DNA of 46,514 nucleotides from an uncultured Prevotellaceae bacterium (GTDB taxonomy: Bacteria; Bacteroidota; Bacteroidia; Bacteroidales; Bacteroidaceae). Shown here piece after piece: positions 23,407-30,918 of this stretch. The notes below the pieces were generated by a model. It was not told where the DNA came from. It ran no database searches and was given only the letters and a program-made list of their open reading frames with translations. A program made the position numbers and the translations under genes. Every line of letters begins with the position of its first letter. Position 1 is the first letter of the stretch. Location: positions 1-46,514 of the forward strand of contig OMSJ01000003.1 in NCBI GenBank assembly GCA_900313705.1. Reading direction: 5' to 3'.

Positions 23407-24943
23407 GTCGCAGTCTGTATATTCTGTTTTGAAGAAATACGATACATTTCTTCCGTTCTACTTTCGATAATCCAAGTGTCCAGATGGAAACACCCGTCAG
23501 CGCGAAACATCCCAAAGATTCTGTTGTGAATGTAAGCAAAGAGACATGCTCTACCAGAGTGTGCATGTAGTATGTGATGAGAAGAACGGGAATTATTGAG
23601 CAGATAATAGGCAACAAGGCTTCTATGCAGAATCTCTTTGTTGAGAAGTCAGGCAAGATTTCGCATAACAATTTTAGACGAGCGAATAGACACACGACTG
23701 AGAATATAATCATTGCCCAGTATCCCCATGAAGCAGGTAGGCCTAAAAGGAAGAATATATAGGCGGCAGGAAATGCCAATATACTCAGCCCGCCCACGAC
23801 AATCTGGTATTTTTTTATATTCCCGCTTGCCAACATTGTGCGATAAAGACACTGGGAAAGGGTTTGGCACATGCTGAATATAATCCCAAGTCGTACGAAT
23901 TCCGCTGTATGTTGGGGCACTTCTTTAAGCCATATTCCGAGTATGTATTCTGCATTTAGGCAGACAGGAAGGCTTATAATCCATAGAAGGAAGAAACTGT
24001 ATTTTGTTCCTGCAATGTTAATGCGATTGATGTAATTGTAGTCTTTTGCGGCATAGGATTTCGTGATTTGGGGAGTAATCGCCATCAAGAAGTTGTTGAC
24101 AAATGTGTTGATGGCATTGTCTATTTGAGTGGCTATGCCACGCGCTGCATTGAGCGCCACACCGAAGAATAGGTTCGTAAGTATGTTAATGCCATGTCCG
24201 TTTAGATTTGCAGCGATAGACCCGATGAAGTTCCATCCCGAGAATGTTAGCATCTCATGGAAAGTGTTTCTGTCAAACGAGAAATTATAGCGGCACTTGG
24301 GAAAATGGGAATGACAGTAGAGTCCATAAATCATACATAAGATGACGGCTATGAACATCATGAATATGGCATAGACAATAAGAGAGTCGAATGCAATAAT
24401 GAAGAGGGCATAGACACATCCTAATTTCGCTACGACTTCGAAAATACTGATATATGCGAAAGCTGCCATCTTTTCGTAGGCGATGATGGCTGCATTGTAA
24501 GGAATACAAATCAAATTAAAGCAAAAGGTGAGTACGGAACATTGGTAAACCCAATTAGCTGCAGCCATGCGTTCTGCAGCGATATTCATCTTGTAATTGA
24601 GGAACCAAAGACCTAACGTTTCAAGCAAGATGAGAATGAGCGCAGCAAGCAGAAGATGAACGGAAATAGTTGTGGAGAATACCTTTTCTACGTCTGGGTC
24701 TGGCTTTCCCAACTCAAAAGCAATAAATCGCTGGCTGGCTGCCACTAATGTTCCGCTTAGCATGGAGAACATAGCAACAAAGCCACCCACGGCATTGTAT
24801 ATGCCATAGTCATCGATGCCCAACGCATCCAATACGATTCGGCTGGTAAAAATGGAGATGACCATAACAAACATGGTACGAAGATACAGATAAATGGTGT
24901 TCTTCGCTACTTGTTTGTTGTTATGATGTATTGTCGTACTCAT
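23399..24943 (-). CDS. Wzx-type flippase (polysaccharide transporter)
   Basis: This is an integral membrane protein of 514 residues with about 12-14 hydrophobic segments, beginning with KNTIYLYLRTMFVMVISIFTSRIVLDALGIDDYGIYNAVGGF, the usual start of O-antigen flippases of the MATE-like (MVF) superfamily. It moves lipid-linked repeat units across the inner membrane. The region around GIATQIDNAINTFVNNFLMAITPQITKSYA is also typical. It ends in FrhB (8-base overlap) and starts in Wzy (ATGA overlap), forming a Wzy-Wzx pair as expected for a Wzy-dependent pathway. Confidence 0.92.
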   Translation of the reverse strand: MSTTIHHNNKQVAKNTIYLYLRTMFVMVISIFTSRIVLDALGIDDYGIYNAVGGFVAMFSMLSGTLVAASQRFIAFELGKPDPDVEKVFSTTISVHLLLAALILILLETLGLWFLNYKMNIAAERMAAANWVYQCSVLTFCFNLICIPYNAAIIAYEKMAAFAYISIFEVVAKLGCVYALFIIAFDSLIVYAIFMMFIAVILCMIYGLYCHSHFPKCRYNFSFDRNTFHEMLTFSGWNFIGSIAANLNGHGINILTNLFFGVALNAARGIATQIDNAINTFVNNFLMAITPQITKSYAAKDYNYINRINIAGTKYSFFLLWIISLPVCLNAEYILGIWLKEVPQHTAEFVRLGIIFSMCQTLSQCLYRTMLASGNIKKYQIVVGGLSILAFPAAYIFFLLGLPASWGYWAMIIFSVVCLFARLKLLCEILPDFSTKRFCIEALLPIICSIIPVLLITYYMHTLVEHVSLLTFTTESLGCFALTGVSIWTLGLSKVERKKCIVFLQNRIYRLRHG

Positions 24944-26313
24944 TGTTGAATGTCTTCTAATGCGGTTTCTTCATCACATGAATTGTCATTATCCATATAC
25001 AGGTCTTCACCAAGCATTAGGACATAGAAGAGTATGAAGTACTGCATGTAGCCATATTCTCCGGTGATGCAGGCGTATGCAATATAAAAGACGAACATGG
25101 AATTAAGCAAAGCAGCAATGGGACGCTCACTCCAATTATTGTATAATACAATCAGTAGGGACATGATAATCCATAGAACTACACCGATAATCCCAGAATT
25201 GCAAAGGATTACATATATTAGACTTTCAAAATATAAGATAGTTGGATGTTCACCGTTTTGAGAGATATAGTAACCTGTCCAACCAAAGCCTTTGCCTTCG
25301 AGGAGTGAATCCTTGATTTCAAGAAAACAACCTTCCATCTGTGACAGACGCATATTTATGGATGAACCATTTGTATGTGAGGATTGGGTGTCAATAATGG
25401 ACCCCAGGTAATCTTGCAATGATGGAATATACGAAACGAGAACCCATAGAAAGCCTCCACCTAATATCATCACAAAGAATAGCTTGAAGTTACGTGATTG
25501 AATCAACAAGAATAAAATGGCGATGAATATGGCACCTATAGCTGAGCGGACTCCACAGACAATGATGTCTGTCAGTATGAAAAGTGACATAGCATACAGT
25601 AACCAAATAGAAATATTCTGTTTGTTCCGATATAGAAATAATAAAGCAAAGCCAAGAAACAGACCGAATGTCATAGGATGACCAAATACGGAAGATATTC
25701 TACCAAAGAGCCGTCCTTCATGAAGTGTTGTGTCATCACTCAGTCCTGCGTTTCCTGCCGCGTAAGCCAAATTGAACTCTTCGCCATTGGCAATGGAGAT
25801 AGCAATCATATATGGATTGAGGCCTGGTATTGTGGTTAAGTACAGTCCATATAGAACCGCTATAACTATACAAACGATTGTTACATTGCGATATAGTTTC
25901 AGGGAATCATAGCTGACCCGTATGTCGTTCCATAGGACGAAGGGCAATATGAGGTATTTCATGGCTTGCATTCGCCATGCGTTTATGGCTTCGCTGAAGG
26001 GGATGCCATCTTGAACTGGCATGAGGAGAAGTGAGACTCCGAAATAGATGAAGAAGGGGAGCAGCGGTCGCCAGTCGTATTTGAAGTCCATGTCGTAGCT
26101 TTCTTGCCTGTGGAGGAAGAAGGCTATCAGCAGGATGATGTTGATGAGATTCCATTGGAGGGTGAATCCTCCGATGTCGATTCTCATGTATGGAACCAGA
26201 AATATGTATGCCAAGTACCCTGCTACGCCGATTCGGAACTTCCAGAATAGCATGATCACTATGAAGAATACCCATAGTGATTGGAGTGCTTGTATGATGG
26301 TCAGTAAATCCAT
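24940..26313 (-). CDS. Wzy-type O-antigen/capsule polymerase candidate
   Basis: The 457-residue protein has about 10-12 membrane segments and a long extracytoplasmic loop after SLQDYLGSIIDTQSSH. The loop contains RLSQMEGCFLEIKDSLLEGKG and WTGYY, a pattern seen in Wzy/WaaL-type O-antigen ligase/polymerase proteins. Such proteins are recognised more by topology and place than by motifs. The location next to the flippase and within the glycan operon argues for Wzy, the polymerase joining lipid-linked repeat units on the outer face of the inner membrane. A C-terminal Asp/Glu-rich tail (MDNDNSCDEETALEDIQQ) is unremarkable. Confidence 0.85.
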   Translation of the reverse strand: MDLLTIIQALQSLWVFFIVIMLFWKFRIGVAGYLAYIFLVPYMRIDIGGFTLQWNLINIILLIAFFLHRQESYDMDFKYDWRPLLPFFIYFGVSLLLMPVQDGIPFSEAINAWRMQAMKYLILPFVLWNDIRVSYDSLKLYRNVTIVCIVIAVLYGLYLTTIPGLNPYMIAISIANGEEFNLAYAAGNAGLSDDTTLHEGRLFGRISSVFGHPMTFGLFLGFALLFLYRNKQNISIWLLYAMSLFILTDIIVCGVRSAIGAIFIAILFLLIQSRNFKLFFVMILGGGFLWVLVSYIPSLQDYLGSIIDTQSSHTNGSSINMRLSQMEGCFLEIKDSLLEGKGFGWTGYYISQNGEHPTILYFESLIYVILCNSGIIGVVLWIIMSLLIVLYNNWSERPIAALLNSMFVFYIAYACITGEYGYMQYFILFYVLMLGEDLYMDNDNSCDEETALEDIQQ

Positions 26314-26322
26314 TACTACGTT

Positions 26323-27396
26323 TTATCGAATAGAGTCGCCTGTTCCGTAGTACTCTGCGTACCACTGGGCGAAGGCGCGGAGGCCTTGGCGGAGGGGGGT
26401 GGAGGGGCGGAAGCCGAAGTCCTGTTCGAGGGGTGTGGTGTCGGCATAGGTGACGGGTACGTCGCCGGGCTGCATGGGGACGAGTTCTTTGTGTGACTCG
26501 AAGTCGTAGTCTGCGGGGAGGACTTCTGCTGCGATGAGCTCTTCCTGGAGGATGGTGACGAAGTCGAGGAGGTTCTCGGGTGAGTTGTTGCCTATGTTAT
26601 AGACTTTATATGGGGGAACGGGCAGGCCGTCTTCGCCTGTCTGTTTCTCGGGCGCATGTTGCATGACGCGGACTACGCCTTCTACGATGTCATCGACGAA
26701 GGTGAAGTCTCGTTTGCAGTTGCCGTAGTTGAAGATTTGGATGGTCTTGCCTTCGCGGAGCTTGTTGGTGAAGCCGAAGTAGGCCATATCTGGGCGTCCT
26801 GCGGGACCATAGACGGTGAAGAAGCGCAGGCCGGTGCTGGGGATGTCGTAGAGCTTGCTGTAGGCATGGGCCAGCAGCTCGTTGCTCTTCTTCGTAGCGG
26901 CGTAGAGGCTGACGGGGTTATCCACTTTGTCGTCGGTGGAGTAGGGCACTTTCTTGTTCGAACCATATACGCTGCTGCTGCTGGCATAGACGAGGTGCTC
27001 GACGCTGTGGTGGCGGCAAGCTTCGAGTATGTTATAGAAGCCGATGAGGTTGCTCTCTATGTAGGCATCGGGATTGGTGATGCTGTAGCGCACGCCAGCT
27101 TGTGCTGCGAGGTTGACGACAACGGCGGGTTTGTATTCTGTGAAGAGGCTTTCGATGCATTCTTTGTCGGCTATGGAGCCTTTGATGAATGTCCAGTCGC
27201 GACCGAGGGCGTTTATCTTTTCCAGACGTTCCTTTTTGAGGTTGACGTCGTAGTAGTCTGTAATGGAGTCGATGCCAATAACCTTGATGTCTTTGAAGTC
27301 CTTGAAGAGACGGACGACGAGGTTGCTGCCGATGAAGCCGGCTGCACCTGTGACGAGAACGGTTTTACCCTCGAGTGATATATTGTAGTTTACCAC
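26323..27396 (-). CDS. UDP-glucuronate 4-epimerase-like SDR enzyme
   Basis: This extended short-chain dehydrogenase of 357 residues interconverts UDP-glucuronate and UDP-galacturonate in most close families, with bound NAD. It shows VTGAAGFIGSNLVVRLF (Rossmann fingerprint), GIDSITDYYDVNLKKERL (strongly like UDP-GlcA epimerases), NLAAQAGVRYS, SSSVYG and SLYAATKKSNE with the catalytic Tyr-x3-Lys. It is the first gene of the polysaccharide operon, 9 bp before the Wzy gene, and is preceded by a promoter and a hairpin leader. The exact sugar cannot be read from sequence alone; a UDP-galactose-type epimerase is less likely. Confidence 0.9.
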   Translation of the reverse strand: MVNYNISLEGKTVLVTGAAGFIGSNLVVRLFKDFKDIKVIGIDSITDYYDVNLKKERLEKINALGRDWTFIKGSIADKECIESLFTEYKPAVVVNLAAQAGVRYSITNPDAYIESNLIGFYNILEACRHHSVEHLVYASSSSVYGSNKKVPYSTDDKVDNPVSLYAATKKSNELLAHAYSKLYDIPSTGLRFFTVYGPAGRPDMAYFGFTNKLREGKTIQIFNYGNCKRDFTFVDDIVEGVVRVMQHAPEKQTGEDGLPVPPYKVYNIGNNSPENLLDFVTILQEELIAAEVLPADYDFESHKELVPMQPGDVPVTYADTTPLEQDFGFRPSTPLRQGLRAFAQWYAEYYGTGDSIR

Positions 27397-27412
27397 AGTT
27401 ATTCTTTATATA

Positions 27413-27438
27413 TATGCGCGTGTATATACGTGCGCATA
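27413..27438. promoter_or_regulatory. Imperfect 26-bp palindrome in the polysaccharide operon leader
   Basis: TATGCGCG ... TGCGCATA is nearly self-complementary, with G-T pairs allowed, and lies between the -7 box (27449-27456) and the epimerase start. In the RNA it would be a hairpin near the 5' end. It could stabilise the mRNA or bind a regulator. Confidence 0.45.
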
Positions 27439-27448
27439 GATTGGTCTG

Positions 27449-27480
27449 CAAAGATACGACTTTTTATGGTAATCTACAAG
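27449..27480 (-). promoter_or_regulatory. Promoter of the surface-polysaccharide operon
   Basis: On the minus strand TATCTTTG (27456-27449) matches TAnnTTTG. CTTG (27480-27477) lies 20 bp upstream, one mismatch from the -33 box. The start codon is about 52 bp downstream. No long inverted repeats flank it, so I see no sign of an invertible promoter of the Bacteroides capsule kind. Confidence 0.7.
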
Positions 27481-27555
27481 TATTTGTGTGATTAAAACCT
27501 GAAATAGGGGGAACTTGACATGCCTGACTGTCAAAAGCGACGTGCCTGGTTTGAC

Positions 27556-27687
27556 AACTACGTGGACTTGTTTGAATAACTACGTGTACTTATTGAGCTA
27601 ACTACGTGTACTTATTGAGCTAACTACGTGTACTTATTGGGCCAAGTACGTGTACCTATTTGGCCAAGTAGCTCTGTACTTGTTTTG
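27556..27687. repeat. Tandem array of six 22-bp units (AACTACGTGTACTTATTGAGCT)
   Basis: Units start at 27556, 27578, 27600, 27622, 27644 and 27666, exactly 22 bp apart. The middle copies are near-identical and the outer ones diverge. The core AAGTACGTGTACTT (seen as AACTACGTGTACTT in most units) is nearly palindromic and is shared, in the opposite orientation, with the array at 39749-39836. The array lies upstream of the polysaccharide promoter and downstream of the GH16 gene. No gene was seen in this 343-bp gap. Confidence 0.85.
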
Positions 27688-27739
27688 ATGTGGCCTGAGT
27701 CCTTGGGCGTCAGGGACTTGCTCGGAATGGGAAGAGGGC

Positions 27740-28549
27740 CTATTCTTTTTGCCAGACACGGACGTAATCGACTTCCATGGTGAGGGGCAAAGCTGATTCG
27801 TCGATGCCCTTATAACCGCCCCAGTCGCCGCCCCATGCTACGTTGAGGATGGGGTAGAAGGCTTTGTCGAAGGGCCAGGTGTCGTTGTTGCCCTGGTGGT
27901 CGTTCTCGAAGTAGAGTTGCTCTTTGCCGTCAACGTAGGTGCGGATGTAGTCTTTTGTCCATTCCAGGGCATAGACGTGGAAGCTCTCTTCTGCTCCTTC
28001 GCAGTAGAGGTGGTGTGTCTTCTGCGTTTTGGCCGGATGGTTGTAGGCGGCGCAATGGATGCTGCTGGAAACGTCGTTGGCATCGACGCCGACTTCTTCC
28101 ATGATGTCTATCTCGCCGCATGAGGGCCAGCGGCCTCCGTTTACTGGCATCATCCACCATGCCGGCCAGGTGCCTTTGCCTTTCGGCAGCTTGATGCGAG
28201 CCTCGATGTAGCCGTACTTGAAGCCCACTTGACGGTTCCCATAGAGGCGGCCACTATAGACTTTGTCGTCTTCCTTGAATGTATATATCCTCAGCGTGCC
28301 TTTCTTGCATTCTGCCACTTTTCTCCCTTTGGGGCTTTGTCCCTTGACGTAGGTCTGCAGTTCGTGGTTGACCCATCCGGCCCGTGCTTCCTGAAAGACC
28401 CAACGGGAAGAATCGACGTTGGACTTCGAGAATTCGTCGTTCCAAACGAGTTTGTAGCCAGGCAGAGGGCATGAGTTTATCTTCTTGCCTTGAGCTGCAA
28501 ACGAGAGGGCGCAGAGTATGATGAGGAAGAGACTTCTGTACTTGTTCAT
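27740..28549 (-). CDS. Glycoside hydrolase family 16 (endo-beta-glucanase type)
   Basis: This is a secreted retaining endo-glycosidase of 269 residues. It has a signal peptide (about 1-21), then YKLVWNDEFSKSNVDSSRW, a typical GH16 beginning. The catalytic block is EIDIMEEVG, with Glu146 (nucleophile), Asp148 and Glu151 (acid/base) in the ExDxxE pattern. WPAWWMMPVNG and FHVYALEWTKDYIRTYVDG agree with laminarinase-like members. It probably cuts beta-1,3 or mixed-linkage glucan, although GH16 also covers other substrates. It lies 33 bp downstream of mrp on the same strand and may be read with it. Confidence 0.92.
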   Translation of the reverse strand: MNKYRSLFLIILCALSFAAQGKKINSCPLPGYKLVWNDEFSKSNVDSSRWVFQEARAGWVNHELQTYVKGQSPKGRKVAECKKGTLRIYTFKEDDKVYSGRLYGNRQVGFKYGYIEARIKLPKGKGTWPAWWMMPVNGGRWPSCGEIDIMEEVGVDANDVSSSIHCAAYNHPAKTQKTHHLYCEGAEESFHVYALEWTKDYIRTYVDGKEQLYFENDHQGNNDTWPFDKAFYPILNVAWGGDWGGYKGIDESALPLTMEVDYVRVWQKE

Positions 28550-28582
28550 GTTGCTGTAAACGTGTGGTTTGTATTAACAGTA

Positions 28583-29683
28583 TTAGCTTTTCACTTCAAC
28601 TATCTTCGTAGGCGGTAGCTCAGCTTTTCGCTTGTCGTTTTCTGTGACGATGCGGGCGGCAAGTTGCATGAAGGCCTGCCCTGTCATGCCTGCCGGGTCG
28701 GTGGCTGCCGGGATACCTTCGTCGCCACTCTGACAGATGTCCTGAACGACGGGAATCTGTGCCAGGAGCGGCACCTGCATCTGCTCCGCCAGCTCCTTTA
28801 CTCCTTCTTTGCCGAAGAGGTAGTAACGTTCCTCTGGATGCTGGGCAGGTGTGAACCAGGCCATGTTCTCGACGAGTCCGAGGATAGGCACGTTCACTTT
28901 CTCGTTCTGGTACATGTCTATGCCCTTCCTTGCGTCGGCCAGAGCCACCTGCTGTGGGGTGCTCACGATGACCGCACCTGTGATGGGAAGTGTCTGTACG
29001 AGTGTCAGATGGATGTCTGAGGTGCCTGGTGGTGTGTCGAGTATGAAGTAGTCGAGCTCGCCCCAGTTGGCGTCGCCGATAAGCTGTTTGAGGGCGTTGC
29101 TTGCCATTCCTCCTCGCCACATGATGCCTTGCTCCGGGTTGACGAAGAACCCGATGCTGAGCATCTTCACGCCGTACTTTTCTACGGGCATGATGAGGTC
29201 TCTGCCATCGATGCTTTCGCTGTAGGGCCGGGCATTCTCCATCTGGAACATCTTGGGCACAGAGGGTCCGAAGATGTCGCAGTCAAGCAGTCCGACGCGC
29301 ATTCCCATTCTTGCCAGCGCCACAGCCAGGTTGACAGCGACGGTGCTCTTGCCTACGCCACCTTTGCCGCTGGAGACGGCGATGATGTTCCTGACGCCTG
29401 GCAGCAGGTCTGGCAGGTCTGGCCTGGGTGCTTGCAAGGCGCGAGTCTTGATTTCCACCTCTGCGTCCTTGCTGGCATAGGCGTGGATGGCAGCCTCGGC
29501 AGCTTTCACTATGCTGCGCATGAAGGGGTCGGTGGGCTTGTCGAAGATGAGGGTGAAGGAGACGCTGAGTCCGGCGATGCGCATATCGTCATCGACCATC
29601 TTCATCTCCACGATGTTCTTGCCCGTCCCGGGATAGCGGACGGTGGCAAGGGCGTCGAGTATGAGTTGAGGGTAAAGGGACAT
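28583..29683 (-). CDS. mrp: Mrp/ApbC-type P-loop ATPase (iron-sulfur carrier family)
   Basis: This is a MinD-like ATPase of 366 residues that carries Fe-S clusters to apoproteins. It has an N-terminal FeS-assembly (MIP18-like) domain (about 1-85), then the deviant Walker A SSGKGGVGKSTVAVNLA (about 104-120), GLLDCDIFGPSVPKMF, and YFILDTPPGTSDIHLTL. The usual C-terminal CxxC cluster-binding motif is missing: in its place (about 272-286) the protein reads ENMAWFTPAQHPEE. This is probably characteristic of the Bacteroidetes branch, so how the cluster is held is unclear. It has its own promoter at 29763-29794. Confidence 0.93.
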   Translation of the reverse strand: MSLYPQLILDALATVRYPGTGKNIVEMKMVDDDMRIAGLSVSFTLIFDKPTDPFMRSIVKAAEAAIHAYASKDAEVEIKTRALQAPRPDLPDLLPGVRNIIAVSSGKGGVGKSTVAVNLAVALARMGMRVGLLDCDIFGPSVPKMFQMENARPYSESIDGRDLIMPVEKYGVKMLSIGFFVNPEQGIMWRGGMASNALKQLIGDANWGELDYFILDTPPGTSDIHLTLVQTLPITGAVIVSTPQQVALADARKGIDMYQNEKVNVPILGLVENMAWFTPAQHPEERYYLFGKEGVKELAEQMQVPLLAQIPVVQDICQSGDEGIPAATDPAGMTGQAFMQLAARIVTENDKRKAELPPTKIVEVKS

Positions 29684-29762
29684 TCGTAAGTTGGAAATTG
29701 AAAGTTGTAGGATGTTTGTTTCGTTTGTCTGTCTGAGGCTATTCCTTTATGAAAAGCCGATG

Positions 29763-29794
29763 CAAAGTTAGGCAAAAGAAGAAACATGTGCAAG
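29763..29794 (-). promoter_or_regulatory. Promoter for mrp
   Basis: On the minus strand TAACTTTG (29770-29763) with CTTG (29794-29791) 20 bp upstream. The leader is about 75 nt. The 178-bp gap around it holds no gene. Confidence 0.65.
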
Positions 29795-29861
29795 AGAAAG
29801 CGTGAAAAAGTTCCTGCTTTTAGGGGATAACAGGCCAGAGTAGGCGTTGCCCTTGCAGAAG

Positions 29862-30908
29862 TCAGGGCAGAAGTAGAACCTTGATGTAGTCTTTCAGGTG
29901 AAAGAAGGCGTTGCCGGTACGGTTCTGCGAGTCGGCAATAAGGAGGATGGTCTGTCTGCCATTGGCAAGTGTTGGTCCCAGACACATCCCTTCGTAGTTG
30001 GCATAGTTCTTCTTGCCGATAAGGTGTATCTTCGTGCTGAAAGCGTAAAGCAGTCTCTTCTGTAGGAACCCGCTTCTGTCCCTATCGCTGAGCGGAAGAG
30101 AAGGGTCTGCGATGGCCTGGTCTGCTTGCAGGGTGACGATGAACAGGCGTATGTTGCATCTGGCGCGGTTGTAGTGTTTGGGGACGTTGAGCTCGCGCTC
30201 CATCACCAGCAGGGTTGTGTCGTCAAGGGCTAACAGCTCGGGTACGCCAAAGGCGAAGTATCGCGGCTTTCGGGCCGTGGCTGGTGCCTCCGTCATGTAG
30301 GCAAACTGCTGTCGGGGTTGCAGGTCCATGCCGAAAGACTGCAGGCGCAGCAGGGTAGGCATGGGCGAATCGTGAGTGGTAAGTCTTGCCACATCCGACT
30401 TCAGACCTTGCTCTGTCGTCGTCCAGAAGATGCCTTGCCGAGCATCGTATGTCAGGGCTTCGAATCCATTGTTATGGAAGATGTTGGCGGGCTTGAAGCA
30501 TGGCGGAACAGCAAGGCTTCGGCCTGTCGGCGCACCATCCATGTTGAGTTCCAGAATCTGCTGGTCGTTCTCGGCGCTGACGAAGAATCCTTGTCTCGGA
30601 ATGTATGCTATGCCCTCGCTGTCGCGTGCCCGTCCTTGTGTCCGGACATCAAAGTGGTGGGCGATGAACTGCATCTTGCCTATGTCTCCCGAGGGAAGGA
30701 TGCTGATGCTCACCTCCGTCCATCCGTCGGCTTCCTGCTTGTCGCTGATGAGCGCATAGCGGTCGCCCTCTATGTGCGCGATGCCGCTGTAGTTCCCGGC
30801 AGGTATGCCCCACTTCTTCATGTCGTGTTGCTTGAAGCTTTGCACCTCTTGCGTCCAAAGGGCAGAGGTCAGCAGCAGTGCAAGTAAGGAAGCGAGCAGT
30901 CTCTTCAT
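29862..30908 (-). CDS. Phytase-like (esterase-like activity of phytase) family protein
   Basis: This exported protein of 348 residues has an N-terminal signal (about 1-19, KRLLASLLALLLTSALW) and a beta-propeller-like fold. NYSGIAHIEGDRYALISDKQ and RDSEGIAYIPRQGFFVSAEND are typical of the phytase-like domain Pfam PF13449. FEALTYDARQGIFWTTTEQ, and YEGMCLGPTLANGRQTILLIADSQN near the end, repeat the blade pattern. The activity in Bacteroidetes is unproven. It begins 10 bp after the sulfatase stop, suggesting one transcript. Confidence 0.85.
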   Translation of the reverse strand: MKRLLASLLALLLTSALWTQEVQSFKQHDMKKWGIPAGNYSGIAHIEGDRYALISDKQEADGWTEVSISILPSGDIGKMQFIAHHFDVRTQGRARDSEGIAYIPRQGFFVSAENDQQILELNMDGAPTGRSLAVPPCFKPANIFHNNGFEALTYDARQGIFWTTTEQGLKSDVARLTTHDSPMPTLLRLQSFGMDLQPRQQFAYMTEAPATARKPRYFAFGVPELLALDDTTLLVMERELNVPKHYNRARCNIRLFIVTLQADQAIADPSLPLSDRDRSGFLQKRLLYAFSTKIHLIGKKNYANYEGMCLGPTLANGRQTILLIADSQNRTGNAFFHLKDYIKVLLLP

Positions 30909-30918
30909 GTTGTTCGCT

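Noticed and set aside
27440..27690. Invertible capsule promoter of the Bacteroides type
   Set aside because: No pair of long inverted repeats flanks the promoter and no invertase gene is seen nearby; only a short TTGACA/TGTCAA pair at 27515-27534 is present.
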